A stretch of 19,784 bases of DNA from Candidatus Poribacteria bacterium (GTDB lineage: Bacteria; Poribacteria; WGA-4E; WGA-3G): assembly GCA_007571355.1 (NCBI GenBank), contig RKRO01000541.1, positions 1 to 19,784 on the forward strand, given 5' to 3'. Position numbers and translations under genes: made by a program. Positions 1 to 7,116 of this stretch are shown piece after piece. Each line of letters opens with the position of its first letter. The stretch's first letter is position 1. The notes beneath the pieces were generated by a model. It searched no databases. It was not told the DNA's origin and saw only the letters and a program-made list of their open reading frames with translations.

Positions 1-1774
1 TCACAAACGTTAACAACGCACCGATCCCCATAAAACCGATACCGATGACATTCGGTTCCGCGGGATTATGGAGCCACCGCTGGAGCCGGCTGAACGATTC
101 TCTGCCGACCCAATCCTTGAACCCCCCGGCTTTCGCAACCGCACCGTTTCGGAAGGTGATATCGAGATTCGCCCAAAAGGTTGCCAGAATCCCAATAACG
201 ATGGCGATCAGCATCGCCACCCATAAACGCCGATTGCCCATCCCCGTCGCTTCTCCTAACTTAAACGCCTCAATCTGGTTCGGCATCGGATGGTTCCGGT
301 AGCCGCGATTAAACCAGTAGAAAAGCGACATAATTGTGAGACTGCTTGCGTCGAACCGACGCGTACCCCCTACCGTTGCCAACATATCGTGGGGATTCAC
401 GTAATAAATTTCGTGAGGCGTGCCGAGTTCCGCCCGGACACGCGTGATCGCAAAAGAGAGTAAAAAATAGACCCCGAAGAAAACACCGGCAACCCATAAC
501 GTCATCCCGGCAAGCGAAGCGAAGACCCCAAGCGCGACGAGCGACCCGATAATACCTAAGAAGGCAGCACGATACGGCATCGGTTCATTTGAATCATCGA
601 GCCGCGATTTGAACCCAAACACCTTTTTCAGCACTTCACTTAAGTGCCGCCGTGTGACCCAGACAGCAAGTAGGAAGAGCGCGATCCACGCACCGTACGC
701 CTGCTCGTTCAACGCCGGAAAATAACGGGTGCCGAGCGCCGCCGCGATAACAAATTCCGCTAAACGGACAACAAAGAAAAACCAGCACGAAAAGGAGAGG
801 TCTAACGGGAGGAAAAAGGCTAACCCGACAGCAAACGGATATACGGAGATGCGCGTGCCACGAATAACGTTCCACGGACGCTCGGTGAAGATATTCTGGA
901 ATACGGCTGTCCGTTTGATATAAGGAATCTCTGGAAACTGCGGAAAGAGATAGTGAACGCCATTAATCACACCGATGGCTACGGCAATACCGAACCCCAT
1001 CCACATCATCCAATTCTTCAAAAGAAGGATACCACCGTCTTCCGAGAGTCGGAGCGGGAGTTGGATGATCGGATACGCTAATTTTTCCTGCTCTGCCCAC
1101 CGCCTTCGGACGAGCGTGTTGATGCAGAGCATCATGAACATCATAATGAGGAAAAAGATGCCCCAGAACATTAACGGCTTTAGCCAAACCGAAAAGTTAT
1201 GCCGGGTATAGAAAGTAGATTCGCCCTCGTAAAAGCCTTGCAAACTTTGCGCGTCGGAGACCGTGAGCCATGAAGGGAGATACCGAAAAAAGAGGGCCTG
1301 CCACTCGTTCTCCTCGGTTGCAAATCGGAAAGGATGCGCGATGCTGCCGAACATGTTCTGCATGGTATCGTGCCCCGCAAATGTGCAGGAGATCGCCACC
1401 ATAATGTAGATAGTAAGCAACTCCCCTTGCTGGAGCATCTGCCGCGGCGCGAGACGTTTCAACACACAGTTGGCAACAACACAGACAAACATAATGAAAA
1501 CAGGTTGGATAAAAAGGGGTAAGCACGAACCATCGAGCGAGTAGTACTTTACCTCAACAAGCGTCATCCAATAGACATTGATCGGGATGAATAAAACGCC
1601 TAAAAGCAGCGATCGCCCCGTAACGCTGGCTGATGATTTTTTAGGTATGGGCCCTTCCGCTCCCGAAAAGTTCAACATGCTTTTCAGGGTTTCTGGTTCG
1701 CCCGGCATTGGATTTAGTGATGTATAGGTTTTCACAATTTCTGAAATAACGCTGGTCCCGCTTTTCCAATTCAT
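1..1774 (-). CDS. Polytopic membrane protein, DUF6785/DUF6784-like (3' end beyond window)
   Basis: An open frame runs from an ATG at 1774 to the left window edge, giving 591 residues without a stop; the C-terminus is missing. After a hydrophilic N-terminus of about 50 residues there are many hydrophobic segments, near 54-72, 86-103, 119-133, 198-221, 255-275, 308-347, 360-373, 402-447, 517-535 and 575-591. Conserved-looking loops include RAELGTPHEIYY (447-458) and a GYRNHPMPNQ stretch (491-500). I associate these with the uncharacterised DUF6785/DUF6784 family of large membrane proteins, distantly reminiscent of oligopeptide-transporter-type permeases; transport is inference and no substrate can be named. 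The ATG sits 16 bases after the stop of the preceding gene, without a clear Shine-Dalgarno. It lies inside a duplicate of that gene's 3' end, so the first 20 residues resemble the reductase C-terminus. ATG codons at 1708 and 1678 are alternative starts. Confidence 0.8.
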   Translation of the reverse strand, partial: MNWKSGTSVISEIVKTYTSLNPMPGEPETLKSMLNFSGAEGPIPKKSSASVTGRSLLLGVLFIPINVYWMTLVEVKYYSLDGSCLPLFIQPVFIMFVCVVANCVLKRLAPRQMLQQGELLTIYIMVAISCTFAGHDTMQNMFGSIAHPFRFATEENEWQALFFRYLPSWLTVSDAQSLQGFYEGESTFYTRHNFSVWLKPLMFWGIFFLIMMFMMLCINTLVRRRWAEQEKLAYPIIQLPLRLSEDGGILLLKNWMMWMGFGIAVAIGVINGVHYLFPQFPEIPYIKRTAVFQNIFTERPWNVIRGTRISVYPFAVGLAFFLPLDLSFSCWFFFVVRLAEFVIAAALGTRYFPALNEQAYGAWIALFLLAVWVTRRHLSEVLKKVFGFKSRLDDSNEPMPYRAAFLGIIGSLVALGVFASLAGMTLWVAGVFFGVYFLLSFAITRVRAELGTPHEIYYVNPHDMLATVGGTRRFDASSLTIMSLFYWFNRGYRNHPMPNQIEAFKLGEATGMGNRRLWVAMLIAIVIGILATFWANLDITFRNGAVAKAGGFKDWVGRESFSRLQRWLHNPAEPNVIGIGFMGIGALLTFV

Positions 1775-1853
1775 GCCGGCGGTCTGACATTTATGGCGAA
1801 CGGTAAGTTTTCACAATTTCTGAGAGGACCCGTGCCCTGTTTTTCCAATTCAT
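1728..1853. repeat. Imperfect direct repeat across a gene junction (offset 79 bp)
   Basis: Bases 1728-1774 align without gaps to 1807-1853. The first 17 and last 13 bases are identical and the middle is diverged. The right copy is the end of the methyltransferase/reductase gene. The left copy is the start of the DUF6785-type gene, in a different frame relative to the upstream ORF. The ATG at 1774 aligns with an internal Met codon at 1853, and the two encoded peptides agree at 13 of 20 positions (both contain SEIVKTY). Confidence 0.85.
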
Positions 1854-3674
1854 CCGAGCAGGCGGGATTAGATAAATGCCATCAATTTCACATTCATTCT
1901 GATTGCGGATGTCCCGAATCAGTTCTAAACATAACCGCATACCGAGTGCTTGAGCGGCGGTGTCGCCGAGGTCACGGAATTTGTCAACAACAAACTGTGG
2001 AATGTAAAGTCCTAAATTGTCGCGTAGGTAGGAGGCACTGCGGAAACTGGTGAGCGGCAATATGCCGTAAAGCATCTTTATGCCGAGATGTTCCGTCGCC
2101 TGCCGGGTGCGTACGATGTCTTGGTATATCCAGACGGGCTGTGTATAGGCGAAATTCGCGCCCTGCGCCACTTTATTCGTGAGATGCTTGACGTGCGGCT
2201 GGAGATTCTCGGCGACCGTGAACCCGCCCCCGTAGTAGAATCCACACGGATCGCCAATAGACGAACCGTCGGCAAGTTCTCCTCGGTTTAACCGGGCGAT
2301 AAGTTTCATCAGTTGAACGGCACCCCGGACATCCGGCACAAGGCTTGCCGACTCAAAGGGGCCGGCTTTCGGATGGTCACCGGATAAGGCAACGATACCA
2401 CGGATCCCCAACGCCTCCGCCTCCAGTAGATGCGATTGCATGCTGATGAGATTACGCGATCGGGTCGTCCAGTGGATAAGCGTCGGGATTTGCGTTGCCT
2501 GCTGGAGCCGATAGGCTGTACCGATCGCGCCGATGTTCACCGCGGCACCGGAATTGTCGGTCACGTCAAAGAGGTCTACACCGCTTGCGGCGAGCCCCTT
2601 TGCCTCCTTCAACATCGCCCGCAATTGTGGGAATGTATTGGCGCGCATCTCTACGCTTACGATGCGTTCACGCGTTTCAAACACCTGCTGCACTGGGTTA
2701 GCGTAGGAGCGAGGTGCCCGCGTCCCTCCTGACGTAATTTTAGGAAGGACAAAGATCCGCGACTCACGTGCCACAGGTTCGCGGCCCGCGACAGCCTGTC
2801 GAATCGTTGCTGTGTATTCCGGGGTCGTTCCGCAACACCCCCCGATCATGTTCGCGCCGAGTTCGACCAATTTTCCGACATAATCGCTGAAAATGTCGGA
2901 TGCCACTGTGTAAGAGACGGCGACTTTTCCCTGTTCAACTCTTGGGTTACCAGCGTTCGGCTGCACGACAATAGGCACTTTGATGACGGGCGCGAGGCGT
3001 TCCATCGCCTCAACGAGATCGTGGGGGCCCCTGCAATTGATACCGACTGCATGCGCACCGAGCTGCTCTAACTCCTGGGCAAAGACCCGGACATCCAAGC
3101 CAGCACCTACAGTTCCACCTGAAATGCCGCTAATCTCAACGATGACAGGAACACCATAAGTGAGTGCCTGTTTCGTGGCGATTTCCGCCTGTTTGGGGGA
3201 GACGAACGTTTCGAGGATAAGAAGGTCAGCACCCGCAGCAACGAGCGCGTCCATCTGTTGCTTGAAGATGTGTCGGATAATCTTGGTAGAAGGAAGCGCA
3301 GCATCAAAACTTTGGAACGAAATCTGCCCGACGGAGCCCGCTATATAACTTGCATCCGTTGCCGCTTCGCGTGCCAACAATACACCGGTGGCGTTAATCT
3401 CTTCGACCTGTTCACTTAAGCCGTGCACGGCTAAGGCCTCTTTATTCGCCTGATAGGTATTCGTTTGAATAACATCAGCACCTGCAGCGACGTAAGCGCG
3501 ATGAACAGCCTTGACTTTCTCAGCGTGCGCGACAGAAATGTTGCAGGCATCGACGCACTGCAGATGTGCCGGTATCCGTTTGCGGAGTTCAGTGCCAATA
3601 GCCCCATCACACACCAGGATCCGGTGTGCTAAGGCATCTATGAAGTTGGCTTTCTCTTTTGAAAAGTTTGTCAT
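1791..3674 (-). CDS. Bifunctional homocysteine S-methyltransferase / 5,10-methylenetetrahydrofolate reductase
   Basis: This 627-residue fusion has the architecture of Bacillus YitJ-type enzymes. Residues about 10-300 form a homocysteine methyltransferase barrel, with zinc ligands expected at C214 (in GINCRGP) and C280/C281 (in GGCCGT). Residues about 325-620 form a MetF-like flavin barrel, with VSVEM (E342, at the place of the catalytic Glu in E. coli MetF) and LSGDHP (D433, at the place of the flavin-contacting Asp). Expected role: reduction of methylene-THF to methyl-THF and methylation of homocysteine to methionine in the cytoplasm; the methyl donor of the first domain cannot be read from sequence. 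The start is ATG at 3674, with no obvious Shine-Dalgarno. The gene stands between a likely terminator upstream and the DUF6785-type gene downstream. Its last 50 bases are duplicated into the start of that next gene. Confidence 0.93.
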   Translation of the reverse strand: MTNFSKEKANFIDALAHRILVCDGAIGTELRKRIPAHLQCVDACNISVAHAEKVKAVHRAYVAAGADVIQTNTYQANKEALAVHGLSEQVEEINATGVLLAREAATDASYIAGSVGQISFQSFDAALPSTKIIRHIFKQQMDALVAAGADLLILETFVSPKQAEIATKQALTYGVPVIVEISGISGGTVGAGLDVRVFAQELEQLGAHAVGINCRGPHDLVEAMERLAPVIKVPIVVQPNAGNPRVEQGKVAVSYTVASDIFSDYVGKLVELGANMIGGCCGTTPEYTATIRQAVAGREPVARESRIFVLPKITSGGTRAPRSYANPVQQVFETRERIVSVEMRANTFPQLRAMLKEAKGLAASGVDLFDVTDNSGAAVNIGAIGTAYRLQQATQIPTLIHWTTRSRNLISMQSHLLEAEALGIRGIVALSGDHPKAGPFESASLVPDVRGAVQLMKLIARLNRGELADGSSIGDPCGFYYGGGFTVAENLQPHVKHLTNKVAQGANFAYTQPVWIYQDIVRTRQATEHLGIKMLYGILPLTSFRSASYLRDNLGLYIPQFVVDKFRDLGDTAAQALGMRLCLELIRDIRNQNECEIDGIYLIPPARMNWKNRARVLSEIVKTYRSP

Positions 3675-3682
3675 ATAAGCGA

Positions 3683-3707
3683 AAAGCGCGCCGATAAAGC
3701 GCGCCTT
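3683..3707 (-). terminator. Probable rho-independent terminator after the copper monooxygenase gene
   Basis: On the minus strand a 9-bp stem (AAGGCGCGC with GCGCGCTTT, one G-U pair) closes a 7-base loop and is followed by TTTT and then CGC. It lies 20 bases beyond the stop of the dockerin/copper protein and just before the reductase start, so it would separate the two transcripts. The T tract is short. Confidence 0.5.
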
Positions 3708-3726
3708 CCAATGTTTGTCAGAGACG

Positions 3727-5349
3727 CTATTTAATTATAGCACCTGCACTTTCGGTCGGGATGTAGTAATAGCCAAAGATAATACACATCTCATCTTCAG
3801 ACGTAAGTCCGAATATAAGCGGTTCATTCCTATCGTAGTTGTTGTGGGTACAGTGGAATGTAAGCCCGTCATCAGAACGTAATGTGATGACAGGATCGAA
3901 CACCGTGATAGGTGCATCGTCATAGGCAATGCTCCGGTGTAGTAAATCGCCTGACGATCTTTGGAAAACCTCAAACAACTCACCGTGTCTGTGCATGTGA
4001 GACGTTAGCAAGAACACCTGCAATTCTGTATTCGGATTGTGATTGCGCCGTTCGAGCTCATCTTCAGTGTACCACGTCATTTTAGCAACACGCGTCGTTC
4101 GGGGCGGCACATTAATAGCCCGATTAGAAACAAAAATTTCAACCGCTTCGTACTGTACCTCTTCCTCGGGAATCGTGTAGATATTGACGTAGGTTTCGCC
4201 GAGCAGCGTCTCATTACCGAGGAGATTGATGTAATGCGAATTAAGGTCGTAAACTGTATCGCCCGGCAGGCGCAACCCTACCCCTTCAGGGAATTCAAAT
4301 CGGGTATCATCGGTCTGTGTTCCAACGACGAAAAGCCTATCAATACCGAAATTACCGAGGACCTGTGGATCATCGGGGTCGAGTTCGCGGAATTGATCTT
4401 CTGGGTTGACACTGATATCCGGCTCGATACCCCGCTCATGGATTCCGTTCGCCAAACCCTCCTCTGTCAGGCGATATATAATGAAATGATGGCTGCCCGC
4501 CGGATAGAAGATCTCTACTTTATTAATAAAGATATCTCCCTCTACCGGGTTCCCGTTTGCATCTGCGATGCGAGTCGCATAATAGACTTCTCGTTCCGTA
4601 CCGGGTTCAATCTTGAATTCTGGTAAATGGAGTTGATACCCTTCACCCGGTGGCGGTGGCGCGGGCGGCACAAAAACTTCTTGCGGGTCACGTAAGACAC
4701 CAAGATCACCGATACCTGGGATCCTCCCTGTCTGCGGCGCGCCTGCCGCAATCCACGTCCGAACTGCTTCTATTTTACCATTGTGGAGTACACCTCCCCC
4801 GAACGGCATACGCGCGCCTTGATCGGCGAACTCTGGTCCCATCAGTTTCGTCAAAAGGAAACTATTTTCCGGATTGCCTGGGTCAATCAGTTTCATACCG
4901 GCAGCTGCGGCCGCGGGATTCTGCGGCACGCGATCAACCAGATCTTGGTAAGATGTTCCGTAGGTCAGATTCAAGTTCGCAGAATTCGCAGGTGTCGCGT
5001 GGCAAGTACTGCTTGCGCAACTTTTATCAAAAATATAGTCCTGAATATCGTGATATGTCGAATTGTCATTGACCTCAGTTTGACCGAAGCTGTTGCTTAC
5101 ACGAACAAGGTCTAACACATTGACAATACCGTCGCGATTGACATCCGGATTCTGTTCCGCAGTGCGATCACCTGGCTGCCCGAACGCAGATGCAACAAAC
5201 ACAAGGTCTTGAATGTTCACAACGCCGTCTTTATTGATATCCTCTAATAGCGTAGAACCCTCACCGTGCCCGAGCGCAGAGAAAGACAGCCCGCTCACCA
5301 GAAAGAGGATAAGTGTGGAATAAATCAATTGTTTGAACATAGTCAACAA
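3727..5349 (-). CDS. Secreted dockerin-like / c-type haem / copper type II monooxygenase-like protein
   Basis: The 540-residue product begins with a signal peptide (hydrophobic 8-26, then SALGHGE). Two dockerin-like EF-hand repeats follow (37-58 and 69-90, each ending SAFGQ or NSFGQ). Residues 100-208 hold a CASSTCH motif (C111, C116, H117, a CX4CH haem site) and M181 in ARMPFGG as likely distal ligand, as in planctomycete-type surface cytochromes. Residues about 235-535 match the peptidylglycine alpha-hydroxylating / dopamine beta-monooxygenase fold: H287-H288, H372, then H451-x-H453 and M521 reproduce the order of the CuH (His-His-His) and CuM (His-His-Met) ligands. Role inferred: periplasmic or extracellular copper- and haem-dependent oxidation; substrate unknown. 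It lies 22 bases after the glycosyltransferase and may be co-transcribed with it. The best ribosome-binding site points to TTG codons at 5349 or 5346 rather than the ATG at 5340. Confidence 0.88.
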   Translation of the reverse strand: MLTMFKQLIYSTLILFLVSGLSFSALGHGEGSTLLEDINKDGVVNIQDLVFVASAFGQPGDRTAEQNPDVNRDGIVNVLDLVRVSNSFGQTEVNDNSTYHDIQDYIFDKSCASSTCHATPANSANLNLTYGTSYQDLVDRVPQNPAAAAAGMKLIDPGNPENSFLLTKLMGPEFADQGARMPFGGGVLHNGKIEAVRTWIAAGAPQTGRIPGIGDLGVLRDPQEVFVPPAPPPPGEGYQLHLPEFKIEPGTEREVYYATRIADANGNPVEGDIFINKVEIFYPAGSHHFIIYRLTEEGLANGIHERGIEPDISVNPEDQFRELDPDDPQVLGNFGIDRLFVVGTQTDDTRFEFPEGVGLRLPGDTVYDLNSHYINLLGNETLLGETYVNIYTIPEEEVQYEAVEIFVSNRAINVPPRTTRVAKMTWYTEDELERRNHNPNTELQVFLLTSHMHRHGELFEVFQRSSGDLLHRSIAYDDAPITVFDPVITLRSDDGLTFHCTHNNYDRNEPLIFGLTSEDEMCIIFGYYYIPTESAGAIIK

Positions 5350-5359
5350 TTTAACCTCC
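5340..5359 (-). promoter_or_regulatory. Shine-Dalgarno favouring a TTG start
   Basis: GGAGG (5355-5359) is followed by TTAAA and then TTG TTG ACT ATG. Spacing is 5 bases to the first TTG (5349), 8 to the second (5346) and 14 to the ATG (5340). Spacing favours a TTG, which would make initiation weak; the signal peptide is intact with any of the three. Confidence 0.5.
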
Positions 5360-5371
5360 AGAAATTAGATG

Positions 5372-6097
5372 TTAGCGCATTTCGTCATGCGCCGTACTTT
5401 TAAAAAGTTCTGTTTTTGGAATAAACCGGTATTTTAAGAGCGTCCATGCGGCAAATAAGCCATCCGACCAGAATCGGAGTTTCTTGCCTTCTTTTTTTGT
5501 GCGCGGAAAATAGGAGACCGGCACCTCATAGATACGATACCCTATTCGTAAGATCTTGGCGGTGACTTCCGGACAGAATTCAAAGCCTTCACACGTCAAG
5601 TTCAGTCGCGTTATCAGTTCTGTGGAAAAGGCTTTGTACCCCGTAGACTCATCTGTAATTTGGCAACCGTAAAGGAGATTCGTATAGATAGCGAGGAGCC
5701 GATTTGCAATAAAATTATGAAAACTCGCATTGCCGCGCCCCTTCAGAAACCGCGACCCGTAAACGACCTGAGCCTCGTCTCGCTCAAACGGTTTCAAAAG
5801 ATCCACGAGGTCCGTTGGGCACAATTCCATGTCCGCATCCTGAATAACGACTGCTTCTCCTTTTACATGCGGCAGTCCTTGTCGAATCGCGAAACCTTTA
5901 CCGCTATTCTCTTCGCAATGCACGACGGTTAACGGATGGACAGCTTGTAGTTCTTCAAGGACCTTGTACGTTCCATCGGTGGAACCGTCGTTGACAACAA
6001 TGATCTGTTTTTCAATTGGCAGGGAATGCACGACTTCAATAACCTGTCTGATCGTGTGCTCTTCGTTGAACGCAGGAATGATTACGGACACTAACAT
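5372..6097 (-). CDS. Glycosyltransferase family 2, dolichol-phosphate-mannose-synthase-like
   Basis: The 241-residue protein has the GT-A pattern of family 2: SVIIPAFNEE at 4-13, VNDGSTDGT at 35-43 (nucleotide-sugar binding) and a QDADME acidic motif at 86-91 (D87/D89, metal binding). Further conserved-looking segments are YGSRFLKGRG and DESTGYKAF, then a basic TKKEGKKL stretch. The order and length fit polyprenyl-phosphate sugar transferases of the DPM1 type. There is no C-terminal transmembrane or GtrA-like domain, so it is probably a peripheral cytoplasmic enzyme. Donor and acceptor are unknown. The start is ATG at 6097 with GGAGG 11 bases upstream. It begins 27 bases after the short-chain dehydrogenase ends and is probably transcribed from that gene's promoter. 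Confidence 0.9.
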   Translation of the reverse strand: MLVSVIIPAFNEEHTIRQVIEVVHSLPIEKQIIVVNDGSTDGTYKVLEELQAVHPLTVVHCEENSGKGFAIRQGLPHVKGEAVVIQDADMELCPTDLVDLLKPFERDEAQVVYGSRFLKGRGNASFHNFIANRLLAIYTNLLYGCQITDESTGYKAFSTELITRLNLTCEGFEFCPEVTAKILRIGYRIYEVPVSYFPRTKKEGKKLRFWSDGLFAAWTLLKYRFIPKTELFKSTAHDEMR

Positions 6098-6124
6098 CGT
6101 TCATCACACCTCCGTCCAAGCATT

Positions 6125-6916
6125 TTAGAGCAATGACCGGACCATGCCGCCATCTACTTGAATTGTCGCTCCTGTTATGTAACTTGCGCGTGCCGACGCG
6201 AGAAATACAACTAAGGTCGCAAATTCATCGGGGTCGCCGATTCTACCGAGCGGGATGTCCGCCGTCATCTTTTCGAGTGCCGCCTCAAATGTGATGCCGG
6301 CCTCTTCGGCGCGGACCGTCGCCAACTGACGGATGCGATCCGTGAAGATGATACCCGGACAAACGTTATTCACCAAAATTTTATCCGGTGCCAATTCCGT
6401 TGCGAGCGTTTTTGCAAAGCCGATCACACCTGTTCGCGCTATATTTGACAGCATAAGGTTATCAACGGGTTGTTTAACAGAGACAGAGGTGAGGTTGACA
6501 ATTCGTCCACCGCCACGCCTACGCATTGAGGGCACAACGGCACGGCAGAGGTTGATGGTACTCATCAGGTTCAAATGAACCGCGTCTTGGTAATCCTGAG
6601 CATCCAAATCATCGAACCGTCCCGCTCTGGGACCGCCAGCATTGTTAACTAAAATATCGATCCCGCCGAAATGGTCAATTGCTGTGTTAATGAGGGTTTC
6701 AACCTGTTCAGGTTGACTAACATCCGTCGGCACGGCTAAGACTTCCGTACCGGTCTGTTTACGTATGTCGTCCGCTGTCGCCGCCAAGGCATCTTTGTCT
6801 CTTGCACAGATGGTGATCTTTGCCCCTTCTTGTGCTAAACCGAGTGCGATCGCGCGTCCAAGGCCTTTGCTTGAAGCACCTATAACTGCCACTTTGTCCG
6901 TGAGTCCGAGGTTCAT
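6125..6916 (-). CDS. Short-chain dehydrogenase/reductase family protein with altered catalytic motif
   Basis: The product is a 263-residue Rossmann-fold protein: glycine-rich GASSKGLG (13-20), NNAG (91-94), catalytic-type serine in NLTSVS (S144), and an IQVDGGM C-terminal motif. At the place of the canonical Tyr-x-x-x-Lys it has S157-N-I-A-R161, so both the catalytic tyrosine and lysine are replaced. The glycine motif is also one residue longer than usual. This matches the family I know as BKR-like SDRs that lack a complete catalytic tetrad; a true redox function is uncertain and no substrate can be given. I chose ATG at 6916, giving MNLGLTDKVAVIG, which is typical for the family. A TTG at 6925 is the only upstream in-frame alternative before a stop, and neither has a good ribosome-binding site. 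A strong promoter lies at 6984-7012. Confidence 0.88.
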   Translation of the reverse strand: MNLGLTDKVAVIGASSKGLGRAIALGLAQEGAKITICARDKDALAATADDIRKQTGTEVLAVPTDVSQPEQVETLINTAIDHFGGIDILVNNAGGPRAGRFDDLDAQDYQDAVHLNLMSTINLCRAVVPSMRRRGGGRIVNLTSVSVKQPVDNLMLSNIARTGVIGFAKTLATELAPDKILVNNVCPGIIFTDRIRQLATVRAEEAGITFEAALEKMTADIPLGRIGDPDEFATLVVFLASARASYITGATIQVDGGMVRSLL

Positions 6917-6983
6917 TATGCTCAATACGGGCTTACAATAATGCCCTACATCCTTTCAAAACAGAATCAAGTTTACGCAGTTA

Positions 6984-7012
6984 AGTATAACACTATGACG
7001 GTGCAATGTCAA
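6984..7012 (-). promoter_or_regulatory. Sigma70-type promoter for the SDR-glycosyltransferase-copper protein genes
   Basis: On the minus strand TTGACA (7007-7012) is followed by a 17-base spacer and TATACT (6984-6989), with TG one base before the -10 (an extended -10). Transcription would start near 6977, giving a leader of about 60 bases before the ATG at 6916. This is the best promoter match in the window. Confidence 0.75.
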
Positions 7013-7116
7013 GCGCGATTCCCTTTCGGGTTCATTTTGGCGTAGGCGCAATTTTCGTTGGACACTTTCTACGTCCGTATGAACACCTTACCATGTCGCG
7101 GTGAAATTGTCCGCCG

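Noticed and set aside
1197..1526. 109-codon and other short ORFs on both strands in 1-1700
   Set aside because: They are out of frame with the long open membrane-protein frame that runs from 1774 through the window edge.
4039..4626. 195-codon plus-strand ORF
   Set aside because: It lies wholly inside the copper monooxygenase gene on the other strand. Its translation shows no domain, and the minus-strand frame has clear ligands and a signal peptide.
7013..7116. Terminator after the WD40 protease gene
   Set aside because: Only 4-bp stems without a T run are seen between the stop and the SDR promoter.
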